64,000 bases of DNA, from contig LWTK01000034.1 in assembly GCA_003326205.1 (NCBI GenBank), forward strand, positions 62,001 through 126,000, read 5' to 3'. Below, piece after piece: positions 54,948-63,224 of the stretch. The position numbers and the translations under genes were made by a program. The stretch is from Nostoc sp. ATCC 43529 (GTDB taxonomy: Bacteria; Cyanobacteriota; Cyanobacteriia; Cyanobacteriales; Nostocaceae). The notes below the pieces were generated by a model. That model saw nothing but the letters and a program-made list of their open reading frames with translations, was not told the origin of the DNA and did not search any database. The stretch's first letter is position 1. Every line of letters starts with the position of its first letter.

Positions 54948-56345
54948 GTGAAGAATTTCAGCCTCAGCCTCTATGCGTTTCATCTTTGCCACACCTTTGC
55001 CGATCTTCCCGGTGAAGTTGTGGCAGATGCTAATCTCTTGTGGGAAAATCTGGTAAAAATAGGTGAAACTTCCCTAACTTTTGTTGGCTTGAAAGATTTA
55101 CGCTCAAAATTAATTTGTTATCAAAATAATATATACGACCCCAAGCGCGAACAAGGAAGAAAAACAGAATGGTTAACTGATACGGGAACTTTAGATTTAG
55201 GTAGTCTCCCCACAACAGAAGGTTTTAAAATTAATGCTAATCTTCAGCCTTTCTTGCTTAACGATACCTACGCCGTTGATTTAACTCTCGTTGCAGAATC
55301 ACCAAACATTTCGATAGACATACCACAACTGCAACATTTTAAACCAACTTCTCTACTTCCATCTAATATTCAAGCATCTTTAGGACAAACACTATGGATT
55401 TATGGAGAAGTAGATCCCAATGAAAACTGTGATGTACTAGCTGAAAAATTAGCCATAGCCTTAGTAGCCGGCACAAATTTCAATCCTGTAATAACACACA
55501 AAGGAGAACTCTTTGATAGTCTTTTATTTGAATACCAAGCACTTGAACCAGATAACCCCACCAAACAATGTCATATTTTAATACTTATTAATAATAGCCA
55601 AGCTGCAATAGTAACGCTTGCAGAATCAGCCTATAACTGGTTGCTAAATTTACTTTGTAGCTACCACAAAATACTTTATATTTATCAACTAGCTCGTCAA
55701 CGCTACCGAGAAGCGAGAACAATTTATAGCGAACTAGAAACTAAAATTCAAAAATTTAACAGCTTGGTATCTGAAAATCAAATAGAATTATCAGGCTTAA
55801 AAAGCCTAATGGGAAAAATCCCCAAAAAAAGTTTTGATTACACCAGATGCTTGCAAGATTTACAAACGCACCACACAGCAATCATTACTAATATTAATAA
55901 CTACAAAATTTGTCTAGAAAATATTCAAAATATTAATAGTGGAAATAGTCCCCAATTCTGGCAAGATTTTATCAACAAAGACTGTAAAAAATGGCAAGAA
56001 CAAATCCAAACAGATATTAACTATCTGACTCCAGGTCAAGAATTATTTGTGCAGTTAGTTGATACAATTCGCGGTATAGTAGAAACAGAACAAGCTGAGA
56101 GCGATCGCTCCCTAGAAAACAAAATCCAAATATTAGGTATCGGCTTTGGCGGTGGTGCAATTATCTCCGGCGTCATCGTTCAACACATCGACAAAATCCC
56201 AATACCCCTGACATCTCCCAAAAACCCACCTAATCCCTTTTACGCATCCTTAATATTGAGCGTTCTAGCTACATTATTTTTTATTGGCATAGGTTGGCTT
56301 ATAACTAAATGCCAATATCATCCTAGAAAAAGGAACAGTAATTAA
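54948..56345 (+). CDS. Membrane protein with CorA-like layout next to CHAT operon
   Basis: 465 residues, GTG start at 54948. About 1-235 is a soluble alpha/beta region of no known family. About 240-390 is mostly helical and coiled-coil-like. Two membrane segments end the protein (about 393-411 and 430-452), joined by a short Pro-rich loop, and the C-terminus is basic. The order (soluble head, long helices, terminal TM pair) is that of CorA-type channels, but the GMN motif is missing. It could form a pore or anchor. Its position after the TPR-CHAT gene suggests it could be the membrane effector of that system (inference). Confidence 0.65.
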   Translation: MKNFSLSLYAFHLCHTFADLPGEVVADANLLWENLVKIGETSLTFVGLKDLRSKLICYQNNIYDPKREQGRKTEWLTDTGTLDLGSLPTTEGFKINANLQPFLLNDTYAVDLTLVAESPNISIDIPQLQHFKPTSLLPSNIQASLGQTLWIYGEVDPNENCDVLAEKLAIALVAGTNFNPVITHKGELFDSLLFEYQALEPDNPTKQCHILILINNSQAAIVTLAESAYNWLLNLLCSYHKILYIYQLARQRYREARTIYSELETKIQKFNSLVSENQIELSGLKSLMGKIPKKSFDYTRCLQDLQTHHTAIITNINNYKICLENIQNINSGNSPQFWQDFINKDCKKWQEQIQTDINYLTPGQELFVQLVDTIRGIVETEQAESDRSLENKIQILGIGFGGGAIISGVIVQHIDKIPIPLTSPKNPPNPFYASLILSVLATLFFIGIGWLITKCQYHPRKRNSN

Positions 56346-56523
56346 AGATTAGCGATCGCCCCTACCCATTGTCAAGTTTATCGCGCTAGTTTTTTGCGAT
56401 AAATTCATCAGTTTCAAGAATATACACTTGATTATCATAGCCCCCATTTACTAGACTTTTTGGCATTCGCATTGGTTACAAAGTCGCTGCTTCCTTCAGT
56501 GGTGAAATGGAACGCGACTAACG
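56346..56523. other. Spacer with possible C-terminal gene remnant
   Basis: The frame ending TAA at 56518-56520 reads TRLFGIRIGYKVAASFSGEM before the stop and is closed upstream by TAG. It ends 4 bp before the next gene's GTG and may be the 3' remnant of a former partner gene. Nothing else recognised. Confidence 0.3.
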
Positions 56524-56898
56524 GTGATTTCTGGTATTGTCAAAAACGGACGCGCAACCGCAAACATAGTATTTAGGTTACAAAATCAACCAGATTTCAC
56601 TATTGAATTTGTTATTGATACAGGTTTTACAGATTCCCTTTCCTTACCCCCACCAGCAGTGGCTGTGTTAGGTTTTCCTTTTGTGTATGATTATGATATT
56701 TATGCAAATTTAGCTGACAATAGCAATGTAATTTTACCAGTACATCAAGCTACTATTATTTGGCATGGAGAAGAAAAGGTAGTTAATGTACTTGCGACAG
56801 GAAAGCGACCTTTACTAGAAACTGCTTTACTCGATAGGCATGAACTTGTTATAGAGTTTATTGAGGGTGGTTTAGTAACAATTAACGATCTTACTTAA
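56524..56898 (+). CDS. Clan AA aspartic protease-like protein
   Basis: 124 residues, a single retropepsin-type domain. The catalytic motif is FVIDTGFTDSLSLP (DTG, about 30-43); the second half has the hydrophobic ILPVHQATIIWHG and the LLETALLD flap-type region. Such one-domain aspartic proteases act as dimers. Function in cyanobacteria is unknown; they often occur beside small antitoxin-like genes. GTG start at 56524. Confidence 0.85.
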   Translation: MISGIVKNGRATANIVFRLQNQPDFTIEFVIDTGFTDSLSLPPPAVAVLGFPFVYDYDIYANLADNSNVILPVHQATIIWHGEEKVVNVLATGKRPLLETALLDRHELVIEFIEGGLVTINDLT

Positions 56899-56911
56899 TT
56901 TTGTCGTCCGG

Positions 56912-57877
56912 CTAGGATTTTTCATCTGTTGCTTTCACAACAGATTTACTAGATTGGACTAGATAAATACCTACTAAAACTACAGCAAAAGTTATCCAGT
57001 CAAATAAACCCACTTCTTCTGAAAAAATCAACCAAGCAAAAATTGAAGCTAATACTGGTTCGGCTAGAAGGGTAACGGCGACGACTCCTGAAGAGATTCT
57101 GCTAAGACTATAAGCTAAAAGTCCCTGACCTAATACTTGGCAGAAAAGGGCTTGAAAAATAATGAAAAACCAACCCATCGAGGAGTAGGGAAGTAATCTA
57201 TCTTCGAGAAAGGGAAGAACTGGTAATAGAAACATTGTTGTGATTCCACAGCGCCATAGCATTATAGTTTGGGTGCTAAATCGAGAGTGGAGTCGTTCTA
57301 TGAGCAACATACAGGTTGCCATGAAAATCGCAGTCAAAAATGCTAAGGCATCACCAATTATTTGGTCACCGGCAAATTGCACCTTGTTGATTTCAAATGC
57401 GATCGCTCCCAGCAAGGCGATCGCCAAACCAACAACGAATCTATAATCGAAGCGCCGACCGAATAACAGATACCCAGCTAAAGCAACGAATAAGGAATTT
57501 AAATTAGACAGCAAAGCCACGTTGGCAACGTTAGTTTGACTCAGCGACCAAGCCCACAAAAGTAGGTAGGTTGCAGCAGCAGTTCCCATTGCTAACAACA
57601 GGCAAATTTCTTGTTTGGTTAAAGGCTTGTGTTCGATCGCTCGATTGTCGGACTTTTGGTAGCGGAAAGCCTCAAGTCCATTCCACACAGCAAAGACGAT
57701 TGTAGCAATCCAACTGCGATGAAATACTACAGCATTTGCGCCAATTTCTAGTTGACATAATTTGGTTAGAGATGGCGCCAAAGATATGGGAATAAGGGCA
57801 AAAAATAATGACAAAGTTCCTACTAAAGCTGGTGTTAAGGACAACTTTGGTTGTAGGAATGCCTGTTTTATCGTCAT
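56912..57877 (-). CDS. EamA-family (DMT) transporter
   Basis: 321 residues with ten predicted membrane helices arranged as two EamA repeats (about 15-155 and 175-310), the drug/metabolite transporter fold. Second-repeat end: EPVLASIFAWLIFSEEVGLF and DWITFAVVLVGIYLVQSS. Probably moves a small metabolite out of the cell; substrate unknown. The start overlaps (ATGA) the stop of a fragment of a second EamA gene just upstream, so an ancestral tandem pair existed. Confidence 0.9.
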   Translation of the reverse strand: MTIKQAFLQPKLSLTPALVGTLSLFFALIPISLAPSLTKLCQLEIGANAVVFHRSWIATIVFAVWNGLEAFRYQKSDNRAIEHKPLTKQEICLLLAMGTAAATYLLLWAWSLSQTNVANVALLSNLNSLFVALAGYLLFGRRFDYRFVVGLAIALLGAIAFEINKVQFAGDQIIGDALAFLTAIFMATCMLLIERLHSRFSTQTIMLWRCGITTMFLLPVLPFLEDRLLPYSSMGWFFIIFQALFCQVLGQGLLAYSLSRISSGVVAVTLLAEPVLASIFAWLIFSEEVGLFDWITFAVVLVGIYLVQSSKSVVKATDEKS

Positions 57878-58006
57878 ATTTTTAGCAAAGTTTTAACAAA
57901 AATAGTATTGACTGATTCTTGGAATCGTAGTTTGGCTGCAACTTGGCTAGATATGGCTAAGTATAGACCGATTAAAACTACAGCGAAACCCATCAAATTA
58001 AAAAAA
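57874..58006 (-). pseudogene. C-terminal remnant of a second EamA transporter
   Basis: The frame ending at 57874 reads NLMGFAVVLIGLYLAISSQ, plainly similar to the end of the neighbouring transporter (WITFAVVLVGIYLVQSS). Only about 40 codons remain. Its stop overlaps the ATG of the intact transporter by 4 bp, as in an operon. Upstream the gene is cut by a MITE-like element (58007-58228), beyond which no transporter sequence is found. Confidence 0.75.
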
Positions 58007-58228
58007 TGGCGTTGCTGAGTGGAAATATGAATTAGTCTCACGCAAAAGCAAGGCAGCGACGGGTACATAGGGGGTTTCCACGCCAGTTGCTTCTCCTGTC
58101 AAAGATGCTGCGCGAACAAGTCGGCAGAGCCGCCCAACGCACTGGCTCCCCATGAGCGACTGCCGCGCAAAGAACAAGAGTTAAAGAAATATAATTTTTG
58201 GATTTCCTATGCAAATTCAGCAACGCCA
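58007..58228. mobile_element. 222-bp MITE-like element with 12-bp TIRs
   Basis: TGGCGTTGCTGA (58007-58018) is perfectly inverted at 58217-58228; inward from the right end CAAATTCAGCAACGCCA is a sequence I associate with common Nostoc repeats. No clear target duplication. The interior carries GC-rich REP-like DNA. It bounds the EamA remnant. Confidence 0.6.
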
Positions 58229-58338
58229 AACAACTTAATTCTTCAAATACAGGCAGATGGGGAGGTAGGGAGATGGGGAATAACTCCTAACTCCTAACTC
58301 CTTACTCTTAACTCAGCACCCCCAATGCCCAATCGCTT
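58229..58338. repeat. Low-complexity spacer (GGGGAGGTAGGGAG, CTAACTCC units)
   Basis: STRR-type DNA with GGGGA repeats, then CTCCTAACTCC repeats, then CCCAATGCCC directly before the mannosyltransferase stop. No gene. Confidence 0.6.
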
Positions 58339-59646
58339 TTACCCAACCCAATGCTCTTGGGCAAAGCCTACAGCTATTTTGGCTAATAATGTCACAAACA
58401 AGCCTAGTATAAAATATCCCTGACGAGGATGGCGAGATAGCAGCACACCAATGGCGACACTCAAAGGTACAATTCCATAGGCCAAACGGCTTAAGGAAAT
58501 AGTACCTCCAGAGGCTAGCAGCAAACCAATACCGCAAAAGCCATAGATAACTGTAACTGGGGTGAGTTGTCGATGTAAGCGCCACAACACAAAGCCGCCA
58601 CCTAAGACCATGAACAGGTTGAGCAAGTTATTCATCCATTGCTCACTTGCCAAGACTAACAAAAACACAACTAAAGCATAAAAGCCATAAACTAATTTCC
58701 CAGAAATTGAATGTTTCTGAAAGCGCCATAAAAGATAGCCAGCGCCAACAATTACAGCCACCAATAAGGGATACCAAGGGTCTTGAATGCCGCCAGATGG
58801 GTTTCGTACCCAACCAAATTCCCAATTCTTGCTGCCAACTAAAATTTGCATCAGCATGTTTAACCAACCTTGCCAATCAAATCCCAGGGAAGGCCGCCAT
58901 CCCCGTTGTGCTTGGATAAAAGCTAAAGGGCTACCAAAATAAATTGCACAATACAAACTGAATAGAAGTACGCCAATAGCGGTGGCAAAGGCGGCAATAT
59001 AAGCAATGGGTGGTCTGCGTTCTTTCCATGCTGCGATCGCCAATGCTGGAATTAGTGCCATACCTGTGGGACGTGTTGCTGTGGCCATTGCGCCCCAAAA
59101 TGCAGTCCAGCGATATTCTTTGCGATCGAAAGCCCGCAAAGCTGCTGTACTCAAAAACAAATACAGCCCTTCTGTGTAAATCACCGTCGTAAACATAGAC
59201 GATGGATAGCAACAAAACACAGCACTCACCCACTGGGCGGCAGTGTTGCCATAATGCTCTTTAATCCAAAAATATAAACAGTAAAGGGCTGCAAAAAATG
59301 TCAGGTTGTTGATCGAGATGCCCGCTAATTCAAACGGCAAACCCAGCTTCATCAAAAACCAGATACTTAAGGGAAACAGGGGAAAAAAGGCTAGATTGTG
59401 TTGGTTACCGTCATCGACAAATTCATAACCAGAAGTAGCGATCGCTCGGTAATGCATACTATCCCATGCATCAAAAACCTCCCAGCCATAACGCGGCACA
59501 TATGCATCTGCTGGTAACGGTAGCCTTGGTGCAACCAGCAACATAGCTATCCAAATGAATATTCGACTGGCAAGCCATATTGCTGCGGGATATAGGAAAT
59601 CAGTTTTCCATAAAATTTTTTTTATAGCTATCTGAACTTTGACCAT
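58339..59646 (-). CDS. PIG-V-like mannosyltransferase membrane protein
   Basis: 435 residues with about ten to eleven membrane helices. After the first helix comes YGWEVFDAWDSMHYRAIA (about 53-70), which carries the WDSxxY acidic motif of GT-C glycosyltransferases of the PIG-V/mannosyltransferase type, and AFFPLFPLSIW; later motifs YTEGLYLFLSTAALRAF and ATATRPTGMALIPA match the family. Probably transfers a lipid-linked sugar on the outer face of the membrane; acceptor unknown. Stand-alone gene, 380 bp from dxr. Confidence 0.85.
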   Translation of the reverse strand: MVKVQIAIKKILWKTDFLYPAAIWLASRIFIWIAMLLVAPRLPLPADAYVPRYGWEVFDAWDSMHYRAIATSGYEFVDDGNQHNLAFFPLFPLSIWFLMKLGLPFELAGISINNLTFFAALYCLYFWIKEHYGNTAAQWVSAVFCCYPSSMFTTVIYTEGLYLFLSTAALRAFDRKEYRWTAFWGAMATATRPTGMALIPALAIAAWKERRPPIAYIAAFATAIGVLLFSLYCAIYFGSPLAFIQAQRGWRPSLGFDWQGWLNMLMQILVGSKNWEFGWVRNPSGGIQDPWYPLLVAVIVGAGYLLWRFQKHSISGKLVYGFYALVVFLLVLASEQWMNNLLNLFMVLGGGFVLWRLHRQLTPVTVIYGFCGIGLLLASGGTISLSRLAYGIVPLSVAIGVLLSRHPRQGYFILGLFVTLLAKIAVGFAQEHWVG

Positions 59647-60025
59647 AGACTTGAGTATTTTAAAATACTACTTTATCCATCCTCTTATCTATGAATACAG
59701 CACAGCTAGCTTAAAGTTATTAGTAAGATTTTGCATATTTAATCCTCCACCACAGACACTAACAAATCCCACAAATTGCCAATTACGAGAAAATATTTTA
59801 TTTTTTGCTTATTTTGGTCAATTTCTCAGCAATCATATTTAAAGATATCGTATTTAGGAATACAAATTTAGTCATTTGTCCCTAGTCATTGGTCATTCTC
59901 CGCGTCCCCGCGTCTCCCTCATCTCCCCATCTCCCCATACCCAATGTATCGATTATGGCGATCGCTGTTATCAAAGAGTCCTCAGCAATTTATATTGGGA
60001 GTTATCTGTAAATCCTTAAATAATT
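59647..60025. other. Spacer before dxr with STRR repeats
   Basis: AT-rich, no gene. About 59880-59942 is CCCGCGTCTCC/CATCTCCCC repeat DNA. Confidence 0.5.
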
Positions 60026-61222
60026 GTGAAAGCGATTACTCTTGTTGGTTCTACTGGTTCTATCGGGACTCAGACTTTAGATATTGTGAGTCAGTACCCA
60101 GATCAATTTCGGATTGTGGGATTGGCAGCTGGGCGCAATGTGGAAATGTTGGCTGCTCAAATTCGGCAATTTCGGCCGCAAATAGCAGCAATTTGCTTAG
60201 AAGATGGATTACCAGCACTCAAAGAAGCCGTTAAAGACCTCGACCCGCAACCGATTCTACTGGCTGGCGAAGCTGGAGTGATAGAAGTTGCCCGCTACGG
60301 TGAAGCCCAAACGGTTGTCACGGGAATCGTCGGTTGTGCTGGTTTGCTACCGACCATCGCAGCTATAGAAGCCGGTAAAGATATTGCCTTGGCAAACAAG
60401 GAAACTCTGATTGCTGGCGGCCCCGTAGTTCTACCCCTAATCCAAAAGCATGGAGTAAAATTATTACCTGCGGATTCAGAACATTCAGCGATATTTCAGT
60501 GCCTACAAGGTGTGCCAAAAAACGGTTTGCGACGGATTTTACTGACTGCATCGGGTGGGGCTTTTCGGGATTGGGATGTAGAAAAATTAGCAGAAGTGAC
60601 TGTTGCTGATGCTTTGAAACATCCAAATTGGTCGATGGGACGTAAAATCACTGTAGACTCTGCTACTTTGATGAATAAAGGACTGGAAGTAATTGAAGCT
60701 CACTTCCTGTTTGGCTTGGATTATGACGATATTGAAATTGTCATTCATCCCCAAAGCATTATTCACTCACTCATTGAATTGCAAGATACTTCAGTTTTAG
60801 CCCAACTCGGCTGGCCTGATATGCGCTTACCGTTACTGTATGCTTTATCTTGGCCCGATCGCATTTACACCGACTGGGAACGCTTAGATTTGGTGAAAGC
60901 TGGAAATTTAACCTTCCGCGAACCAGATCACCAGAAATATCCTTGTATGCAGTTGGCTTATGCTGTGGGTAAAGCTGGCGGTTCCATGCCTGCTGTATTG
61001 AATGCTGCCAATGAACAAGCTGTAGCTTTATTTTTAGAAGAAAAAATTCGCTTTTTAGATATTCCTCGGTGTATCGAATGGGTGTGCGATCGCCATCAAA
61101 ATGATAACCGTGCAAATCCCTCTTTAGATGACATTTTGGCAGCAGATAAATGGGCAAGACAAGAAGTTTTAATCGCGACTGAAAAGTTAGAAACTCACTC
61201 GCGGATAATTTCTCTGCGATAA
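60026..61222 (+). CDS. dxr: 1-deoxy-D-xylulose 5-phosphate reductoisomerase
   Basis: 398 residues, GTG start at 60026. NADPH-binding [11 protein letters not shown] (about 7-17), metal and substrate sites [12 protein letters not shown] (about 149-160) and [22 protein letters not shown] (about 205-226), all intact. It makes 2-C-methyl-D-erythritol 4-phosphate, the second step of the MEP isoprenoid pathway, which supplies carotenoids, chlorophyll side chains and the uppS substrate in this window. Confidence 0.97.
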   Translation: MKAITLVGSTGSIGTQTLDIVSQYPDQFRIVGLAAGRNVEMLAAQIRQFRPQIAAICLEDGLPALKEAVKDLDPQPILLAGEAGVIEVARYGEAQTVVTGIVGCAGLLPTIAAIEAGKDIALANKETLIAGGPVVLPLIQKHGVKLLPADSEHSAIFQCLQGVPKNGLRRILLTASGGAFRDWDVEKLAEVTVADALKHPNWSMGRKITVDSATLMNKGLEVIEAHFLFGLDYDDIEIVIHPQSIIHSLIELQDTSVLAQLGWPDMRLPLLYALSWPDRIYTDWERLDLVKAGNLTFREPDHQKYPCMQLAYAVGKAGGSMPAVLNAANEQAVALFLEEKIRFLDIPRCIEWVCDRHQNDNRANPSLDDILAADKWARQEVLIATEKLETHSRIISLR

Positions 61223-61278
61223 AAGCCTTTACTCAAATACCCAAAAGGCAGATTTTCTGGCTTTTGACCAATTCTTGT

Positions 61279-61307
61279 TTAGCCTTCAGCATTAGACTGA
61301 AGGCTAA
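61279..61307 (+). terminator. Terminator-like hairpin downstream of dxr
   Basis: TTAGCCTTCAG (61279-61289) pairs with CTGAAGGCTAA (61297-61307), 7-nt loop. A weaker near-palindrome (CAAAAGGCAGA / TCTGGCTTTTG) precedes it at about 61242-61267. A further inverted pair, ATACCACAA / TTGTGGTAT, spans 61309-61356. Confidence 0.55.
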
Positions 61308-61327
61308 CATACCACAAACCCCAATCA

Positions 61328-61510
61328 ATGCGTAGACGCACAGTCGCTTGTGGTATTTTAAGTGATGTCGAAGCGGAAGAATTAAAACGAGCGATGTCTG
61401 ACGACAAGCCACTTTGTGTCTACGCCACAGAATGCCGACAGGTGGATGTAAATGAGTGGTGAGATTGCCCTAGATACCTCTGTGGCGGTGCGTTTTTTAA
61501 ATGGGCTTAA
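61328..61510 (+). pseudogene. VapBC remnant (antitoxin tail and PIN toxin start)
   Basis: A short frame ending TGA at 61460-61462 reads SDVEAEELKRAMSD and VDVNEW, like an antitoxin C-terminus. Overlapping its end, ATG 61452 starts MSGEIALDTSVAVRFLNG, the typical first strand of a VapC PIN toxin (LDTS with its active-site Asp). After RFLNG (about 61505) homology stops, and the frame runs into the RelE-type gene on the other strand. So the toxin has lost more than 100 residues. The overlap of antitoxin stop and toxin start is as in intact vapBC. Confidence 0.65.
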
Positions 61511-61517
61511 ACTGTCA

Positions 61518-61784
61518 TTAAGGAAAATATCTGTAAATATCCTTTCTTTGCAATGCTCGAACAAAAACAATTGCACCATCAGAGATTGTTAACCCAATTC
61601 TGTAGTCCCCAATTCTAATACGATAATAATCACCATCAGCTTTAAATTTTTTGATATTGTTAACTTCTCCTAGATTTTCCGCGTTTTCCACTTCTTCAAT
61701 TACAGCTTGTATTCTTTGCAGCAAAGTTTCATCTCGGATTTTGCTCAAATCTTTTTCAAAGCTCTTTTTGAACTTAACATTCAT
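61518..61784 (-). CDS. RelE/ParE-type toxin
   Basis: 88 residues of the RelE superfamily: KFKKSFEKDLSKIRDETLLQRI at the N-terminus, GDYYRIRIGDYRIGLTI (about 50-66) with the R-I-G-D-Y-R-I core, and the C-terminal FVRALQRKDIYRYFP basic region. Probably ribosome-dependent mRNA cleavage or gyrase inhibition (RelE vs ParE not separable here). The start overlaps the antitoxin stop by 4 bp. Confidence 0.9.
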   Translation of the reverse strand: MNVKFKKSFEKDLSKIRDETLLQRIQAVIEEVENAENLGEVNNIKKFKADGDYYRIRIGDYRIGLTISDGAIVFVRALQRKDIYRYFP

Positions 61785-61990
61785 TTTTTATTTTTAAAAA
61801 TATTAAAAATTGCCTCCCTGCTGACTGTTTCTGTATCCTCACCTTCTTTAATGGCTTTTTCTAAAGCTATATCTTCAATAATTTCTGCTAACAAATCAGC
61901 AAATGCTTCTTTCTGTTCTTGGATAACTTCAGTGAGTGCAGTTTTAAATAGTTGCTTAATTTTTTCTTCGTCAAGGTTAAGTTCTGTCAT
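61781..61990 (-). CDS. Antitoxin partner of the RelE/ParE toxin
   Basis: 69 residues, starts MTELNLDEEKIKQLFKTAL. Helical and acidic with no recognisable DNA-binding fold at the N-terminus; the C-terminus REAIFNIFKNKK may be the toxin-binding helix. The order antitoxin then toxin with a 4-bp overlap is the standard TA arrangement. Identified mainly by position. Confidence 0.75.
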   Translation of the reverse strand: MTELNLDEEKIKQLFKTALTEVIQEQKEAFADLLAEIIEDIALEKAIKEGEDTETVSREAIFNIFKNKK

Positions 61991-62355
61991 ATAATTTCCT
62001 TAAGCTTTGGATTGATACTAGCATGGCGATCGCCTTTCAATACCACAAACGCGATAACTTCTAAGATTGTTAGTTATATATAACTCTGTTTTTTGTTATT
62101 ATTAATACAATAAAATTAATAAAAATTTATTTTAATAATTCTGCCAAATTGCCAAATAAGTAGCCTCTTATCTGAATTTTTGTCGTATTTTCATGTAATA
62201 TGACATTGGTACAGTTACACAAATCTTAGCTTTAGTATCTACTCACAATTAGACCTAACAGCTTTAACATTAGTAATTGTTACTGGAATAAAAGTTTACC
62301 TTTTGTGAATCAACACGTTTTCAAATAAAGAGTATTATTCAGGAATTTATCTATT
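61991..62355. other. Intergenic region, no feature recognised
   Basis: Very AT-rich sequence between the TA pair and the small membrane gene; holds the TA promoter and that of the small gene. Nothing else seen. Confidence 0.5.
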
Positions 62356-62553
62356 ATGATTGCTACGTTGATTGTAGCTTGGATTGTCTTTATAATATTG
62401 TGGAAGTTGCTGAAAGCAACTGTAAGTAGTGCACTAACTATTGCGGCAATCCTAGTTTTATTAAACATCGGTTTTGGCATTACTCCACAAGATATTTGGC
62501 ATCATATAACGCAGTTCGCTCAAACTATCTCGCAGATCCAAAGCGGCAAGTAA
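62356..62553 (+). CDS. Small membrane protein, unknown function
   Basis: 65 residues with two hydrophobic helices (about 2-18 and 23-42) and an amphipathic C-terminal helix (DIWHHITQFAQTISQI). The type is widespread in filamentous cyanobacteria in my recollection, without a function. No strong SD. A short inverted repeat of AATTCTGAAT / ATTCAGAATT follows (about 62559-62586). Confidence 0.6.
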   Translation: MIATLIVAWIVFIILWKLLKATVSSALTIAAILVLLNIGFGITPQDIWHHITQFAQTISQIQSGK

Positions 62554-62558
62554 AAAAT

Positions 62559-62586
62559 TAATTCTGAATTGTGCATTCAGAATTAA
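62559..62586. terminator. Short AT-rich inverted repeat
   Basis: TTAATTCTGAAT pairs with ATTCAGAATTAA around a short GTGC-containing loop, between the convergent small membrane gene and thioesterase. Probably a bidirectional terminator. Confidence 0.5.
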
Positions 62587-62594
62587 TTTATCGC

Positions 62595-63113
62595 TCAAGT
62601 ATTATTCAATGCTGAAACCTTAGCCAATGCATCCTTAACACTTGGCGGTAACTGACGCATAATCTTGCCTCTTTCGCGATCTAAAGCTACTAAGGTTACC
62701 TTGGCAGTTACATATAATTCTTGTCCATCAGGTGAGACAATAGCATAATCCCAATTGATGCGGACGCCAGTCACTTCAGCCATGCGGGTTTTAACTACCG
62801 CTGCCATACCTAATTGAATTGAACGATGATAGCGCACCGACAATTCTACAACTGGTAAATCGCAACCTAAAGCTACTAAATCAGCAAATTCAATGCCGAT
62901 AGACCGCAAGCATTCAACCCGTGCTTCTTCCATCCAAGTCAGATAGGAACCATGCCAGACAATACCTGCATAGTCAGTGTGGTGTGGTTGCACTCTTACA
63001 GGATATTCAAACCAGTTCTCAGATACCTGATTTGACGGAATGTCAAGGGCACTGGTTGGTGGTAGTTTTGGTTGGTTGGGTTTTTCTTCTGACATTTTCA
63101 AGTTTCTGGGCAT
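62595..63113 (-). CDS. 4HBT-fold acyl-CoA thioesterase (DHNA-CoA hydrolase-like)
   Basis: 172 residues (or 166 from the internal ATG at 63095). Hotdog fold with the catalytic Asp in HHTDYAGIVWHGSYLTWMEEAR (about 44-65), as in the YbgC/4HBT group. In cyanobacteria this group includes the 1,4-dihydroxy-2-naphthoyl-CoA hydrolase of phylloquinone synthesis; the longer N-terminus and lack of menaquinone genes nearby leave the exact substrate open. Confidence 0.85.
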   Translation of the reverse strand: MPRNLKMSEEKPNQPKLPPTSALDIPSNQVSENWFEYPVRVQPHHTDYAGIVWHGSYLTWMEEARVECLRSIGIEFADLVALGCDLPVVELSVRYHRSIQLGMAAVVKTRMAEVTGVRINWDYAIVSPDGQELYVTAKVTLVALDRERGKIMRQLPPSVKDALAKVSALNNT

Positions 63114-63224
63114 CTATTTTGAAAAGCTATAAATTATCGAAATATAGAATAGTTTAAAAATTAATTGCTTTCCATGACTTGTTGATTTAAAATTTACACT
63201 TCTGAGTATAGGGAGTGTTTTCTT

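Noticed and set aside
58038..58229. 63-codon minus-strand frame
   Set aside because: Contained in the MITE-like element 58007-58228; Arg-rich composition from GC-rich repeat.
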